From positions 1 through 50,590 of the IMG/VR virus record IMGVR_UViG_3300050821_002964: a DNA stretch of 50,590 nucleotides. One strand, written 5' to 3'. The notes beneath the pieces are model-generated. The model made no database searches and was not told the DNA's origin. It saw only the letters and a program-made list of their open reading frames with translations. Source of the DNA: a virus. Within the stretch, counting starts at the first letter, position 1, and each line of letters opens with the position of its first letter. This document shows, piece after piece, positions 28,033-36,435 of the stretch. The position numbers and the translations under genes were made by a program.

Positions 28033-29765
28033 TCGACACCTCACAGTTCATCTCCTTCTGGGACTTTTTCAGCCAATGCTTCGTGCCGCTGATGAACCTG
28101 GAGCTGCCGTTGAAGCCCTTGCACCGGCACGTCTGCGAGGTGCTGCAAAAGGCGGTGCTCGGCGACTTGAACAAGGCGTTCATCTGTGTGAATATCCCCC
28201 CGCGCGTGGGTAAAACCAAGCTTATGGAAGCGTTGCAATGCTGGACGCTCGCGTACTTCCCTGATGCGCAGATCATCACCGTCAGCTACTCAAACGAGCT
28301 GGCCACCACTAGCGTCCGCTACGTCCAGCAGGCGATCGATTCTCCATGGTACAAAGAGTTATTCCCCACCCGCCTCGGCAAGCTCCGGCAATCTGACCAA
28401 TTCTCTACGACGGCCGGCGGCAAGGTCTACGGCGACGGCGTTGGCGGGTCGCTTACCGGCCTCGGCGCCGGGCTCAAGCGGCAGGCCGGCGGCATGATAA
28501 TCCTCGACGACCCGGCCAAGCCGGACGAGGCGCTCTCGCGCGTGGTGGGCGAGCAACTGCGGTTCTGGTTTGAGAATACGCTCAAGTCCCGGCGCAACTC
28601 ATCGCGGTGGACCCCCATCATCATCTGCGCGCAGCGGCTCGCCACGGACGATCTCCCCGGCTACATTCAGGAGACCTATCCAGACGACTGCTTCACGATC
28701 AAATTCCCCGCGATGGTGGATGGGGAGAGCACCATACCAGAGACGGTGGACACGCGCTCGCTTCTCCAGACCGAGGCAGCCAACCCCTACGCCTTCGCCT
28801 GCCAGTACCAGCAGGAGCCCATCGTCCTCGGGGGCAACCTCATCAAACTTGCCAACTTCAGATACTATGATCCTGACTCGCCGCCGCGCTTCGAGATGAA
28901 GATAATGACGGCCGACACAGCGTTGAAGGGGAAGCAGCACAACGACTATGCGGTGATCCAGTGCTGGGGTCGGTCGCTCAAGCGCGCGTTCCTGATCGAC
29001 CAGATTCGCGGCAAGTGGGAGCCGTCGCTGCTCTTGATGAACGCGCGCAAGTTCTACGAGAAGCACCACAAGTCGGCCTCGCCGATGCACTACATCGCGA
29101 TCGAGGAGGCCGGCGCCGGCTACAACCTGATGCTGGAGATGCGCAAGAAAGGCATCCCGGCGAAGGGCATCATCCGGCTCACCGACAAGGTCGAGCGCAT
29201 CAAGTCGATCCTCGCCTACCAGGAGACGGGCATGGTCTATCTCCCGCGGGGGATGCCCTGGTTGCCGGCGTTCGAGGTCGAGCTGGCCTCGTTCCGCGCG
29301 GATGGGAAGAGCACGCTCGATGACCAGTGCCTTATCGCAGGCACGTTGATAAGCTGCTGGCGGGGGGCGGTGCCCATCGAGGAGGTCAAAGTGGGGGACA
29401 AAGTAGCAACTAGAGAAGGATGGTTTCCAGTGGTAATCTCTGGCAAGACGGGGGAGAGCAGCGAGCTTTACCAGTATCAGGATGATGATCTGAATAGGGT
29501 GATTGGTACCGGGAACCACCCAGTTTGGCATGAGGGTAGGTTCCAGCGGATGCAGGATATTAGGGATGGGAACTACTGCCTTGCGGTTCAGATGGAGCCT
29601 CGGACGCGCCCAGTCTACAACCTGAAAGTGGATGGGCCGCCAGAGTATTTCGCTAACGGCGTCCTCGTTCATAACTGCGATGCGTTCGCTGATGGTGTCG
29701 GACTGACACTGGGGAAAGCCACGAGCATTCTCAACGTGCTCGGGAAGCGGAAGCAAGCTGCATAA
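28029..29765 (+). CDS. terL: Large terminase subunit interrupted by a mini-intein
   Basis: 578 residues, of which 462 are terminase. Walker A is NIPPRVGKT with Lys62 and Walker B is GMIILDDP with Asp160/161. The RNase H-like nuclease has MTADTALKG (Asp296), then YIAIEEAGAG, then the last acidic motif in STLDDQ-CDAFADGV. Between DDQ and CDAF lies a 116-residue intein (residues 434-549). After splicing the motif would read LDDQCDAFADG, like the DDQ-x-DA of other terminases. The unspliced protein has its last nuclease motif broken. The gene lies between small coupled genes and a radical SAM gene. Confidence 0.92.
   Translation: MIDTSQFISFWDFFSQCFVPLMNLELPLKPLHRHVCEVLQKAVLGDLNKAFICVNIPPRVGKTKLMEALQCWTLAYFPDAQIITVSYSNELATTSVRYVQQAIDSPWYKELFPTRLGKLRQSDQFSTTAGGKVYGDGVGGSLTGLGAGLKRQAGGMIILDDPAKPDEALSRVVGEQLRFWFENTLKSRRNSSRWTPIIICAQRLATDDLPGYIQETYPDDCFTIKFPAMVDGESTIPETVDTRSLLQTEAANPYAFACQYQQEPIVLGGNLIKLANFRYYDPDSPPRFEMKIMTADTALKGKQHNDYAVIQCWGRSLKRAFLIDQIRGKWEPSLLLMNARKFYEKHHKSASPMHYIAIEEAGAGYNLMLEMRKKGIPAKGIIRLTDKVERIKSILAYQETGMVYLPRGMPWLPAFEVELASFRADGKSTLDDQCLIAGTLISCWRGAVPIEEVKVGDKVATREGWFPVVISGKTGESSELYQYQDDDLNRVIGTGNHPVWHEGRFQRMQDIRDGNYCLAVQMEPRTRPVYNLKVDGPPEYFANGVLVHNCDAFADGVGLTLGKATSILNVLGKRKQAA
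29328..29675 (+). other. Mini-intein within the large terminase, 116 aa
   Basis: It starts with Cys434 in CLIAGTLISCWRGAVPIEEV (block A; VGDKVATREG follows). Block B is IGTGNHPVWHEG with the conserved His. The end is VYNLKVDGPPEYFANGVLVHN, with penultimate His and final Asn549. The next residue, Cys550, is the +1 nucleophile. All splicing residues are present, so protein splicing is expected. There is no homing endonuclease domain, and 116 residues is near the smallest size known to me. Its codons look less GC-rich than the terminase around it. Confidence 0.88.
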
Positions 29766-29769
29766 GTTT

Positions 29770-30603
29770 ATGGGGTGCCTAAATTCCACAGGTCAGTTTT
29801 CGCACTGGTTTGGTAATATACACCTCAGTGGGCCGTGTAATCGTGCCTGCTATTTCTGCATCGGTCAGCACATGATGGCGCTAGACCCACTGAACAATTT
29901 GAAACTTTGGCCACTGGACAACTTAGAGGCTTTTGTGGCTGAGTGCCTACAGCATCGAGTGGGTGAAGTGAATCTCACCGGCAGCAATACCGACCCCCTC
30001 CTCTACAAGCACCATGCGGAACTCTGCGGATTTCTCAGGAGTCGGTTGCCTGGATGCAAGCTGGGCATCCGAACGAATGGGGTAGCGGCGGTGAGGCATC
30101 CAGAGACTTGGGGTCTTTATGATAAGGCGAGTATCTCAATTACTTCACTAGACCGGGGAATCTATGGAAAGACGATGGGTTGTGGCGAACCCCCAGACGT
30201 GGGCGCCATTTTCAGGATTAAGCCTGGGATGCCAATCAAGATTAATATGGTGCTCTGCCCAGAAACAGTTGGCGGAGACATCTACAACACTCTAGCTCGG
30301 TTGGCCGACCTCGGGGTTAAAACCGTCAACCTCCGTGAACCCTATGGTCAGCCGCATTTGGGATGCCCGCTGACGAGCCCCTGCGGAGAAAGATTAGGTA
30401 TGCCGAGATTTAAGTTCCTCGGCATGGACGTAACCTATTGGGATGTCCATTACGTTGAGGTGGAGAGCGTCAATCTGTATGCCAATGGGGTAGTCAGCAA
30501 AACCTACCCAATCACCAAAGGGCATGCCCCTTCAGGGGAAGTTCACGGTCAAGAGCATTGGGTGAAGAGCGGGCGTATCCGACCACAGTGGGTGAGGGCT
30601 TGA
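29770..30603 (+). CDS. Radical SAM enzyme
   Basis: 277 residues. GPCNRACYFCIG has Cys23, Cys27 and Cys30 in the C-x3-C-x2-C pattern that binds the 4Fe-4S cluster of radical SAM proteins. LTGSNTDPLL fits the GGE-like strand region, and KLGIRTNGV and ASISITSLD look like later strands of the partial TIM barrel. A C-terminal part with several Cys (GCPLTSPCGERLG) might bind a second cluster or substrate. Substrate unknown. It stands between terminase and portal, where other phages have no enzyme, and looks less GC-rich than its neighbours. About 140 bases without a gene follow. Confidence 0.82.
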   Translation: MGCLNSTGQFSHWFGNIHLSGPCNRACYFCIGQHMMALDPLNNLKLWPLDNLEAFVAECLQHRVGEVNLTGSNTDPLLYKHHAELCGFLRSRLPGCKLGIRTNGVAAVRHPETWGLYDKASISITSLDRGIYGKTMGCGEPPDVGAIFRIKPGMPIKINMVLCPETVGGDIYNTLARLADLGVKTVNLREPYGQPHLGCPLTSPCGERLGMPRFKFLGMDVTYWDVHYVEVESVNLYANGVVSKTYPITKGHAPSGEVHGQEHWVKSGRIRPQWVRA

Positions 30604-30745
30604 CCAGCGCGGCGTATCCGCATAGTCCCTACTGGCGGAGGGTGCGGTCTCCGCGCGCGGGGAATGTTGGGGAACATCGGCCGGTCATCCGGTCATCCTC
30701 CACGCTTGACCTGCGAACGGGGCCGGATTAGAGGGTAGCTCCAAC

Positions 30746-32158
30746 ATGGAAACAGTCACCACCTACGAGCCGCGCGCGGTTCGGCGAAATGGGCTTCAAG
30801 AGATGGTGGATGGGCTGTCAGGACAGCTCAGCGTACCATTCGGCCCAGGTCAAACGATCGCGCAGCCTTGGACACTGATCGAGGGAAACGCGTACTCACC
30901 GTTCACTCTTAACAGAATAGGGCTTAGTTACAGTTTCATGTGTCAGGGTCTCGTTCAAACGATCATTTGTCAGCCGGTCGCCGACGCTTTTCGTGGGGGC
31001 TTCACAATCACTTCAGCGGAGCTGGCCCCAGAAGATGTGACCAAATTGCTGAATACGATCAAGCGTCCCCGCGGGCGAAACAGATTCGTTCAGCCGGTGA
31101 CGCCGAACGCCGGTTACAATCTGGGTAATTCGGACATTCACACGGCTCAAGCGGTCTTGAACTGGGCGCGGCTCTACGGCGGCGCCGGCCTCATCATCAA
31201 CACGGATCAACCTTTCAATCGTGATTTAGAGATCGAACGGATCGACAAAGATTCACCCTTGGAGTTCCTCGCCGCCGACCGTTGGGAGTTGATCTTGTCG
31301 CAGACGGACATCTGGAACAACAGAAACGAGACCCCGTTCAACTATTACGGGCTGCCACTACATCGCTCGCGCGTGGTCAAGGTGCTCGGCACCGAGGCTC
31401 CCAGTTATATCCGGCTCCGACTTCAGGGTTGGGGGATGTCCTCGTTGGAGTCGTGTATTCGGGCGATTAACTCGTTCGTGAAATTCGAGAACCTCATTTT
31501 CGAGCTGATCGACGAGGCCAAAATCGACGTGTACGGCATCCAGGGTTTCAACGACTCCCTCCTTACTGATGAAGGCTCGGCGAACACCGCCCGGCGCATC
31601 TCGCTCTCGAACCGCCTCAAGAATTACCAGAACGCGCTCGTCCACGACAGCGAGGACAAGTACGAGCAGAAGCAGATCACCTGGTCGGGACTCGCGGAGC
31701 TGTGGAACGAGCTGCGGTTGAACCTTTCGTCGGCGTTGAAGATTCCGATGAACAAACTGTTCGGCCAGTCCGCGACCGGGTTCGGCGGTGGCCAGGACTC
31801 GCTGGAGAACTACAACTCGATCGTGGAGCAGGTGCGCTATGAGGCGGAGCCGGTGATGACTGCCATCCTCGATCTACGCTGTCAGCAGCTTTTCGGGTTG
31901 ATCCCGGAGTACCAGATCGCGTGGAAGCCGCTCAAAATCCTCGATGCCAAAGAGGAGGAGGAGGTGAAGACCTCCCAGCAGAACCGCACGCTCGCGTTGT
32001 TTCAACAGCGCCTCATCACTGGCATCGAGGCGAGCAAGATTCTCAAGCAGGACAACCTCCTGCCGATTGCGACCGAGGTCGGGCAGGGTTTGCGCGATGT
32101 TGAGCCTACGCTGCCCAATCAGGGGGAGGCTACGGAAGCGAAGAAAGCCGCGGCGTGA
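30746..32158 (+). CDS. Portal protein (DUF1073 family)
   Basis: 470 residues. The N-terminal half (YSFMCQGLVQTIICQPVADA, NWARLYGGAGLIINTD), then GMSSLESCIRAINSFVKFEN, and the block KIPMNKLFGQSATGFGGGQD with ENYNSIVEQVR are typical of DUF1073 portals. The last 60 residues are charged (EAKKAAA end). It forms the dodecameric DNA gate to which the terminase docks. The start follows GAGGGTAGCTCCAAC. Its stop overlaps the GTG of the next gene. Confidence 0.88.
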   Translation: METVTTYEPRAVRRNGLQEMVDGLSGQLSVPFGPGQTIAQPWTLIEGNAYSPFTLNRIGLSYSFMCQGLVQTIICQPVADAFRGGFTITSAELAPEDVTKLLNTIKRPRGRNRFVQPVTPNAGYNLGNSDIHTAQAVLNWARLYGGAGLIINTDQPFNRDLEIERIDKDSPLEFLAADRWELILSQTDIWNNRNETPFNYYGLPLHRSRVVKVLGTEAPSYIRLRLQGWGMSSLESCIRAINSFVKFENLIFELIDEAKIDVYGIQGFNDSLLTDEGSANTARRISLSNRLKNYQNALVHDSEDKYEQKQITWSGLAELWNELRLNLSSALKIPMNKLFGQSATGFGGGQDSLENYNSIVEQVRYEAEPVMTAILDLRCQQLFGLIPEYQIAWKPLKILDAKEEEEVKTSQQNRTLALFQQRLITGIEASKILKQDNLLPIATEVGQGLRDVEPTLPNQGEATEAKKAAA

Positions 32159-33138
32159 AGATCACCCTCGAACCGATCTACGCCAGAGAGAGCTACAACG
32201 AGCCCATCGAGTCCGAGCTGATGGCCTACCTCCGGGAGGTCGTGTACGATCCACTCTTCGCGATCTTGGAGGAGAACATGCGGGTCAATGCCGTCACCTC
32301 AGCACTGAGGACAGCGCTCAGCTCGGGCCAAGTCTGGTATGCAGAGGGGGTCTTCACCGGCCAGTTCTCGGCGGCGATCTCGAAGGAGTTGCGTTCGCTC
32401 GGCGCTACTCTGCGTGGGGACGTGTTCGAGTTGCCCCTGCACAAGATGCCGCTCGATCTGCGTACCGCCATCAGCACCTCGAAGGCGAAGAGCGAAGCGC
32501 TGCACGCCCAGATCACGAACACCCTTCAGGCGATGGAGGCGAATATCGCCGCCGCGTCAACCGGCCTGGCTTTCGTCAAAGCGGTGGATAAGATCGTGGG
32601 GGACTTGCAGAAACAGTTCGTCCGGTCTTTGGCCGTTGTTCCTGACGACATCGGGGTGCCGGCGGACTTATCGGAAGGGGTGCTGGAGAACATGCGCCGC
32701 AACCTTACTGAGAACGCCAACTACGCGATCAAGAACTTCGCCTTGGAGACGACAGCGGAGCTGCGGCAGAAGGTACAGAAGAACCTTTTTGCAGGCGGTC
32801 GCGCGGATCGGCTCGAAGGACTCATCAAAGCAGAGTATGGTGTGGGGCAGCGCAAGGCGGCGTTCATTGCGGATAGCGAAGCCAGCCTTGCGGTGAGCCA
32901 GTATCGGGAGGCCCGATACCGGGCTCTCGGGAGCACAGAGTACGTCTGGAGCACTTCTCACGACAGTAAAGTGCGTGACAATCCGCACGGCAACGATCAC
33001 AAGTACCTCGACGGGCGCATTTTTCAGTGGGCCAATCCGCCGATCGTGGATCACGCCACCGGACGGCGGCGCAACCCTGGTCAAGATTACGGCCCTTGCC
33101 GGTGTGTGGCCCGGCCCATCCTCGTGTATCCAAAATGA
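32155..33138 (+). CDS. Mu F-like minor head protein
   Basis: 327 residues from GTG 32155 (GTGA overlap). The first 230 are helical. The C-terminal block YVWSTSHDSKVRDNPHGNDH, LDGRIFQWANPPIVD and RRRNPGQDYGPCRCVARP is the metal-binding head-morphogenesis domain of the Mu gpF/SPP1 gp7 family, with the Cys-x-Cys near the end. It would be packed with or bound to the portal during head assembly. Overlaps by 4 bases link it to both neighbours. Confidence 0.88.
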   Translation: MKITLEPIYARESYNEPIESELMAYLREVVYDPLFAILEENMRVNAVTSALRTALSSGQVWYAEGVFTGQFSAAISKELRSLGATLRGDVFELPLHKMPLDLRTAISTSKAKSEALHAQITNTLQAMEANIAAASTGLAFVKAVDKIVGDLQKQFVRSLAVVPDDIGVPADLSEGVLENMRRNLTENANYAIKNFALETTAELRQKVQKNLFAGGRADRLEGLIKAEYGVGQRKAAFIADSEASLAVSQYREARYRALGSTEYVWSTSHDSKVRDNPHGNDHKYLDGRIFQWANPPIVDHATGRRRNPGQDYGPCRCVARPILVYPK

Positions 33139-33350
33139 TCGCACAACTTGAAGCTCCTCCCAGCCTCCCGCGCTACGTCATAGCGCGTCAGATCGAGACG
33201 TTGAAAAAAGAGATTGTTGACATGCGGGGCAAGTCTTGTCGTATTGCTCAGGAGTTGAAGAACAAAGAAACAGCCCTATCGAGACTGCAAGCCCAGTTCG
33301 CTATCAGCGCGCCTGGTGCAGTCCTGCCTCACTATGAGTGCCCGCGGTAG
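33135..33350 (+). CDS. Small coiled-coil protein, 71 aa
   Basis: 71 residues from ATG 33135, MIAQLEAPPSLPRYVIARQI onward, mainly one long helix (ETLKKEIVDMRGKSCRIAQE). It overlaps the gene before by 4 and the gene after by 13 bases. Its place between the F-like protein and the protease suggests a head-assembly accessory. No family recognised. Confidence 0.5.
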   Translation: MIAQLEAPPSLPRYVIARQIETLKKEIVDMRGKSCRIAQELKNKETALSRLQAQFAISAPGAVLPHYECPR

Positions 33351-34405
33351 CTGATAAGGTTGAAGTCCGTTTCAGCGAAAACGGCAGATTCAATTTTGCG
33401 CCGGAGGCGAAGGTCGCCTCGGTGAAGTTCCTCACGCCGGGCCTCGTGTCCTACAAGGATATGCCAGGCGGCGGAATCGAGTTGCTCCGCAAGGAGACGA
33501 TTGACGAGGCTCTAGCCTCGATCGAGGGCATCCCCCTCACGCTCGACCACCCCGACGATATGTCGCAGCTCGTTTCCGTTGACATCGCGAACGGGCGCGC
33601 GGGCGCCGGCCGCTTCAATGCCGACGACGGCTGGTACTGGTGCGACACGACCGTCGAGACTGACCAAGCCAAGAGCGGCATCCGCCGCGGGCTTACGCCG
33701 TCCATCGGGTACGAGGTGCTCGAATGGGGGCCGGGCGGGGTGTATCAGAACATCAGATACAACAAAGAGATCAAGAAAATCCGCTTCAACCACCTCGCCA
33801 TCGTCTCGAAGCCCCGCTACGGGGACTCCATTTTCCGTCTCAATTCCCTCACCCATCCCGATCCCACCATGAAAGTATTCAAGCTCATCAAGAAAATTGT
33901 CACGCGCACCAATGGTGCGGACGGCAAGGAAATCGAAACCGTCACCGAACAGAAGTCTGACGTGGCTGTCGATGCCCAACTGGTCATTGACGGCAACCCT
34001 GTTCGCCTGAACGAACTTGGCCAGACGATCCTCGACTCTGCCAAGGCCATCGCCACTACCCAGGTTGGTCAGGACGACGAGTGGGAGATCGACGGTCAAC
34101 GTGTCAAGCACAGCGAGCTGGTCAACTGCTATAAAAATTCTCGCAAGAACGCCGCCGACGAGGAGGAGAAGAAAAAGAAGGAAGAGGCGGAGCGGAAGAA
34201 TGCCCTGCTTATGGATGAGCAGAAGAAAGCCGCTGCCGAAGAGCAGCGCAAAAACGCAGCTGCTGAGGAGCAGCGGAAGAACGAGGGTAAGAAAGCCTTC
34301 AACGAACTCCGCCAAGCCCCGATCAATGGTGGCAACAAGGTCGTGTATGAGCAGAACTCAGGCTCGATCAGCGAGCAGCTCGAACGCGGCCGGAAACGGT
34401 ACTGA
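33338..34405 (+). CDS. DUF2213 prohead protease fused to a scaffold-like domain
   Basis: 355 residues from GTG 33338. The N-terminal 175 match DUF2213: KFLTPGLVSYKDM, IPLTLDHPDDM with His71, and RRGLTPSIGYEVLEW with Ser122, the expected catalytic pair of a prohead serine protease. From about 215 the protein becomes a charged helix with a low-complexity Lys/Glu/Ala run (DEEEKKKKEEAERKN, AAAEEQRKN twice), typical of scaffolds. An internal ATG at 33869 (MKVFKLIKKIVTRTNG) could give a separate scaffold, as in lambda C/Nu3. The gene leads directly to the decoration and capsid genes. Confidence 0.82.
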   Translation: MPAVADKVEVRFSENGRFNFAPEAKVASVKFLTPGLVSYKDMPGGGIELLRKETIDEALASIEGIPLTLDHPDDMSQLVSVDIANGRAGAGRFNADDGWYWCDTTVETDQAKSGIRRGLTPSIGYEVLEWGPGGVYQNIRYNKEIKKIRFNHLAIVSKPRYGDSIFRLNSLTHPDPTMKVFKLIKKIVTRTNGADGKEIETVTEQKSDVAVDAQLVIDGNPVRLNELGQTILDSAKAIATTQVGQDDEWEIDGQRVKHSELVNCYKNSRKNAADEEEKKKKEEAERKNALLMDEQKKAAAEEQRKNAAAEEQRKNEGKKAFNELRQAPINGGNKVVYEQNSGSISEQLERGRKRY

Positions 34406-34441
34406 CTTTTCGATCCACCCACCAACTAGGAGACAATCAAC

Positions 34442-34927
34442 ATGGCCTATACAACTCAGCCAATGAACTCGCTCACTCAGGCCGCAATCCTGGGTGCGCT
34501 CGACCAAATCCCGACGCCCGACGTGGTGTCCGTTCAAATCCTGCCGACCAGCTCGATCACGACCCTCCAGGTCGGCTCGCCTGTGAAGCTCGTCGCCGGC
34601 ACCTCCGGCGCGATCCTCGTGGACGGTCAGACCGGCCCCACGGACGCGACAATCTTCGGCGTCATACCTTACAACGAGCGCAAGAACCTCTACAAGGCTG
34701 GTGACTATACTGAAGTCGCCTGCTCCGGTTCGTATATGTACATGCTCTCAGGCGGCGCGATCGCCCGCGGCGATTCGGTCGCCATCACCGCAGCCACCTC
34801 CTCGGCTGATCCCCTCGTCAACACCGACACGACCTCCGGCCACTTCTGCGTGGGTTATGCGGTGGATGCCGCGGCCGGCGCGGGCGTCCTCGTCCGCATC
34901 CGCATCGCTCCTTTCACTCACGCCTGA
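34442..34927 (+). CDS. Head decoration protein candidate, 161 aa
   Basis: 161 residues of beta-rich sequence (VVSVQILPTSSITTLQVGSP, then SGAILVDGQTG and FGVIPYNERKNLYKAGDYTE). The form is that of small capsid-stabilising proteins encoded between protease and capsid genes. A strong ribosome site (AGGAGACAATCAAC) precedes the ATG, as expected for an abundant virion protein. Assignment rests on position and texture. Confidence 0.65.
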   Translation: MAYTTQPMNSLTQAAILGALDQIPTPDVVSVQILPTSSITTLQVGSPVKLVAGTSGAILVDGQTGPTDATIFGVIPYNERKNLYKAGDYTEVACSGSYMYMLSGGAIARGDSVAITAATSSADPLVNTDTTSGHFCVGYAVDAAAGAGVLVRIRIAPFTHA

Positions 34928-34950
34928 TCCACCCTCAACCAACTATTACA

Positions 34951-36084
34951 ATGCTCAAAAGCGTACTCTACCGGCCAACAGGTCGCATCAATTCGGTCAA
35001 CGGTGAAGAGGTTGAGGAGAAGGAGCCGATCTTCCTCTCCAACCGTCACACCGCGGGCAAGTCACTCTATCTCGGCGGCCGCATCGAAAACGGCATCGAC
35101 TTCCGCAAGAACTCCGCCTCCGCCGGGCCGGAGAACGCGACGGGGTATCAAATCCTCATCGACACGATGACGTACATCAAGCAGGAGGAGTCCAAGCAGC
35201 AGTACTACGAGCTGGGCGCCTTCGGTCTGACACCGTCGAGCTTCATCCCGGTCGCCGTCGGCGAGGGCGCATGGGCCAGCAACATCCTGACCCGTCGGAC
35301 GTATCACAACGCCGGGGACTTCGAGAGCGGCCTCACCCGCCAGGGCTCGCACAACGCGCGCCAGGCGAACGCCGTCGCCTCGATGGACTCGATCAGCCAG
35401 CCCACGTTCATCTGGGACGCCTCGGTCGAGTACACCCTCGCGGAAATCGAGCAGGCGTTGCAGGCGTCCAACTGGGACATCATCGCCGCGAAGCACCAGA
35501 GCCGCATGAAAATGTGGCAGCAGGGCATCCAGATTCTCTCCTTCCTCGGCACCAAGTCAGGCTCGATGCAGGGGTTGTTCAACAACACCGCCACGAACAT
35601 CAACAGCTCGTTCATCACAGCTTACATCAGTTCTCTTAGCACGGCGTCGGCCTTTGCGACCTTCGTGCAACAGCTGATGAGCACCTACTGGACGAACACC
35701 AACTCGACGGTGCTGCCGACCCACTTCGTGATCCCGATGCTGGACTTCCTCGGGCTGCAAGTGCCCGTCCCCGGCTCAGTCAGTCTGGTGCCGATGATCG
35801 TTTACCTGGAGAATGCCTTCAAGGCGATCTGCGGGCCGAACTTCAAGATTCTCGGCAACCCGTATGCAGACAAGACGAACGCCAACACTCTGCGGGCATT
35901 CAACTTCAATACCTACGCGCTGTATCGCTACGACCCGCAGGGTATGCGCATGGACATCCCGGTTGACTTCACTGTCACCCAGCCGAACACCTACAACAAC
36001 TGGTCGTTCGAGGACGTTGCTTACGCGCAGTTGACAGGGCTTGCGTTCTTCAAGCCGCTCGAAACCCTCCTGTTCCAGTTCTGA
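34951..36084 (+). CDS. Major capsid protein (DUF2184 family)
   Basis: 377 residues. NATGYQILIDTMTYIKQEES, ELGAFGLTPSSFIPVAVGEG, QSRMKMWQQGIQILSFLGTK, TNSTVLPTHFVIPMLDFLGL and the end RYDPQGMRMDIPVDFTVTQP with AYAQLTGLAFFKPLETL are typical of DUF2184 capsid proteins of HK97 fold. It would form the icosahedral shell. DUF2184 capsids usually occur with DUF1073 portals and DUF2213 proteases, as here. Confidence 0.88.
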   Translation: MLKSVLYRPTGRINSVNGEEVEEKEPIFLSNRHTAGKSLYLGGRIENGIDFRKNSASAGPENATGYQILIDTMTYIKQEESKQQYYELGAFGLTPSSFIPVAVGEGAWASNILTRRTYHNAGDFESGLTRQGSHNARQANAVASMDSISQPTFIWDASVEYTLAEIEQALQASNWDIIAAKHQSRMKMWQQGIQILSFLGTKSGSMQGLFNNTATNINSSFITAYISSLSTASAFATFVQQLMSTYWTNTNSTVLPTHFVIPMLDFLGLQVPVPGSVSLVPMIVYLENAFKAICGPNFKILGNPYADKTNANTLRAFNFNTYALYRYDPQGMRMDIPVDFTVTQPNTYNNWSFEDVAYAQLTGLAFFKPLETLLFQF

Positions 36085-36107
36085 TCCACCCTCAACCACC
36101 GTTCCTC

Positions 36108-36431
36108 ATGGCTGAAGTCATAACACCTGTCGCGGAGACCACTGTCCGCGTTTACAATCGCAGCGCCCGCACGTTCATGCACGGCGCTTTCTCCGCAGTC
36201 CCTCGCGCCTTCGCCACGGTCTCCGCGTCCGTGGCGAAGCTCTGGATGGAGCGCTACCCCGACGACATCGTCGAAGCCGGGGTCGCCCAGAAAGAGTTGA
36301 ACGGAGCCCAGGTCGAACTGGGCGAAGTCAAGGCGCAGCTCAAAGCCGCCAACGCGCGCATCGCTGAACTGGAGGCGCAGATCGCCGGGGGCAAGCCGGG
36401 GAAGAAGACCTCCGTCCTCGACGTAGTCTGA
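36108..36431 (+). CDS. Head-associated protein with C-terminal coiled coil, 107 aa
   Basis: 107 residues. The first 55 are a small folded domain (TVRVYNRSARTFMHGAFSAV), followed by a coiled coil (LGEVKAQLKAANARIAELEA) and a Gly/Lys-rich tail. The gene is between capsid and head-tail connector, so a capsid or connector accessory is likely. No family recognised. Its stop lies 4 bases before the GTG of the next gene. Confidence 0.55.
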   Translation: MAEVITPVAETTVRVYNRSARTFMHGAFSAVPRAFATVSASVAKLWMERYPDDIVEAGVAQKELNGAQVELGEVKAQLKAANARIAELEAQIAGGKPGKKTSVLDVV

Positions 36432-36435
36432 TGCC

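Noticed and set aside
28599-29789. 396-codon leftward frame opposite the terminase
   Set aside because: It runs through both terminase and intein, is rich in Arg/Leu/His as expected for a shadow of codon-biased genes, and would be the only leftward gene in the late region.
30746-32158. Anti-CBASS Acb1 activity for the portal
   Set aside because: Some DUF1073 proteins carry this name in annotations, but I do not see the paired H-x-T motifs of Acb1, and the gene has portal features and position.
33512-34315. 267-codon leftward frame opposite the protease/scaffold gene
   Set aside because: The hydrophobic Leu/Phe runs are the complement of the Lys/Glu/Ala repeats on the coding strand.
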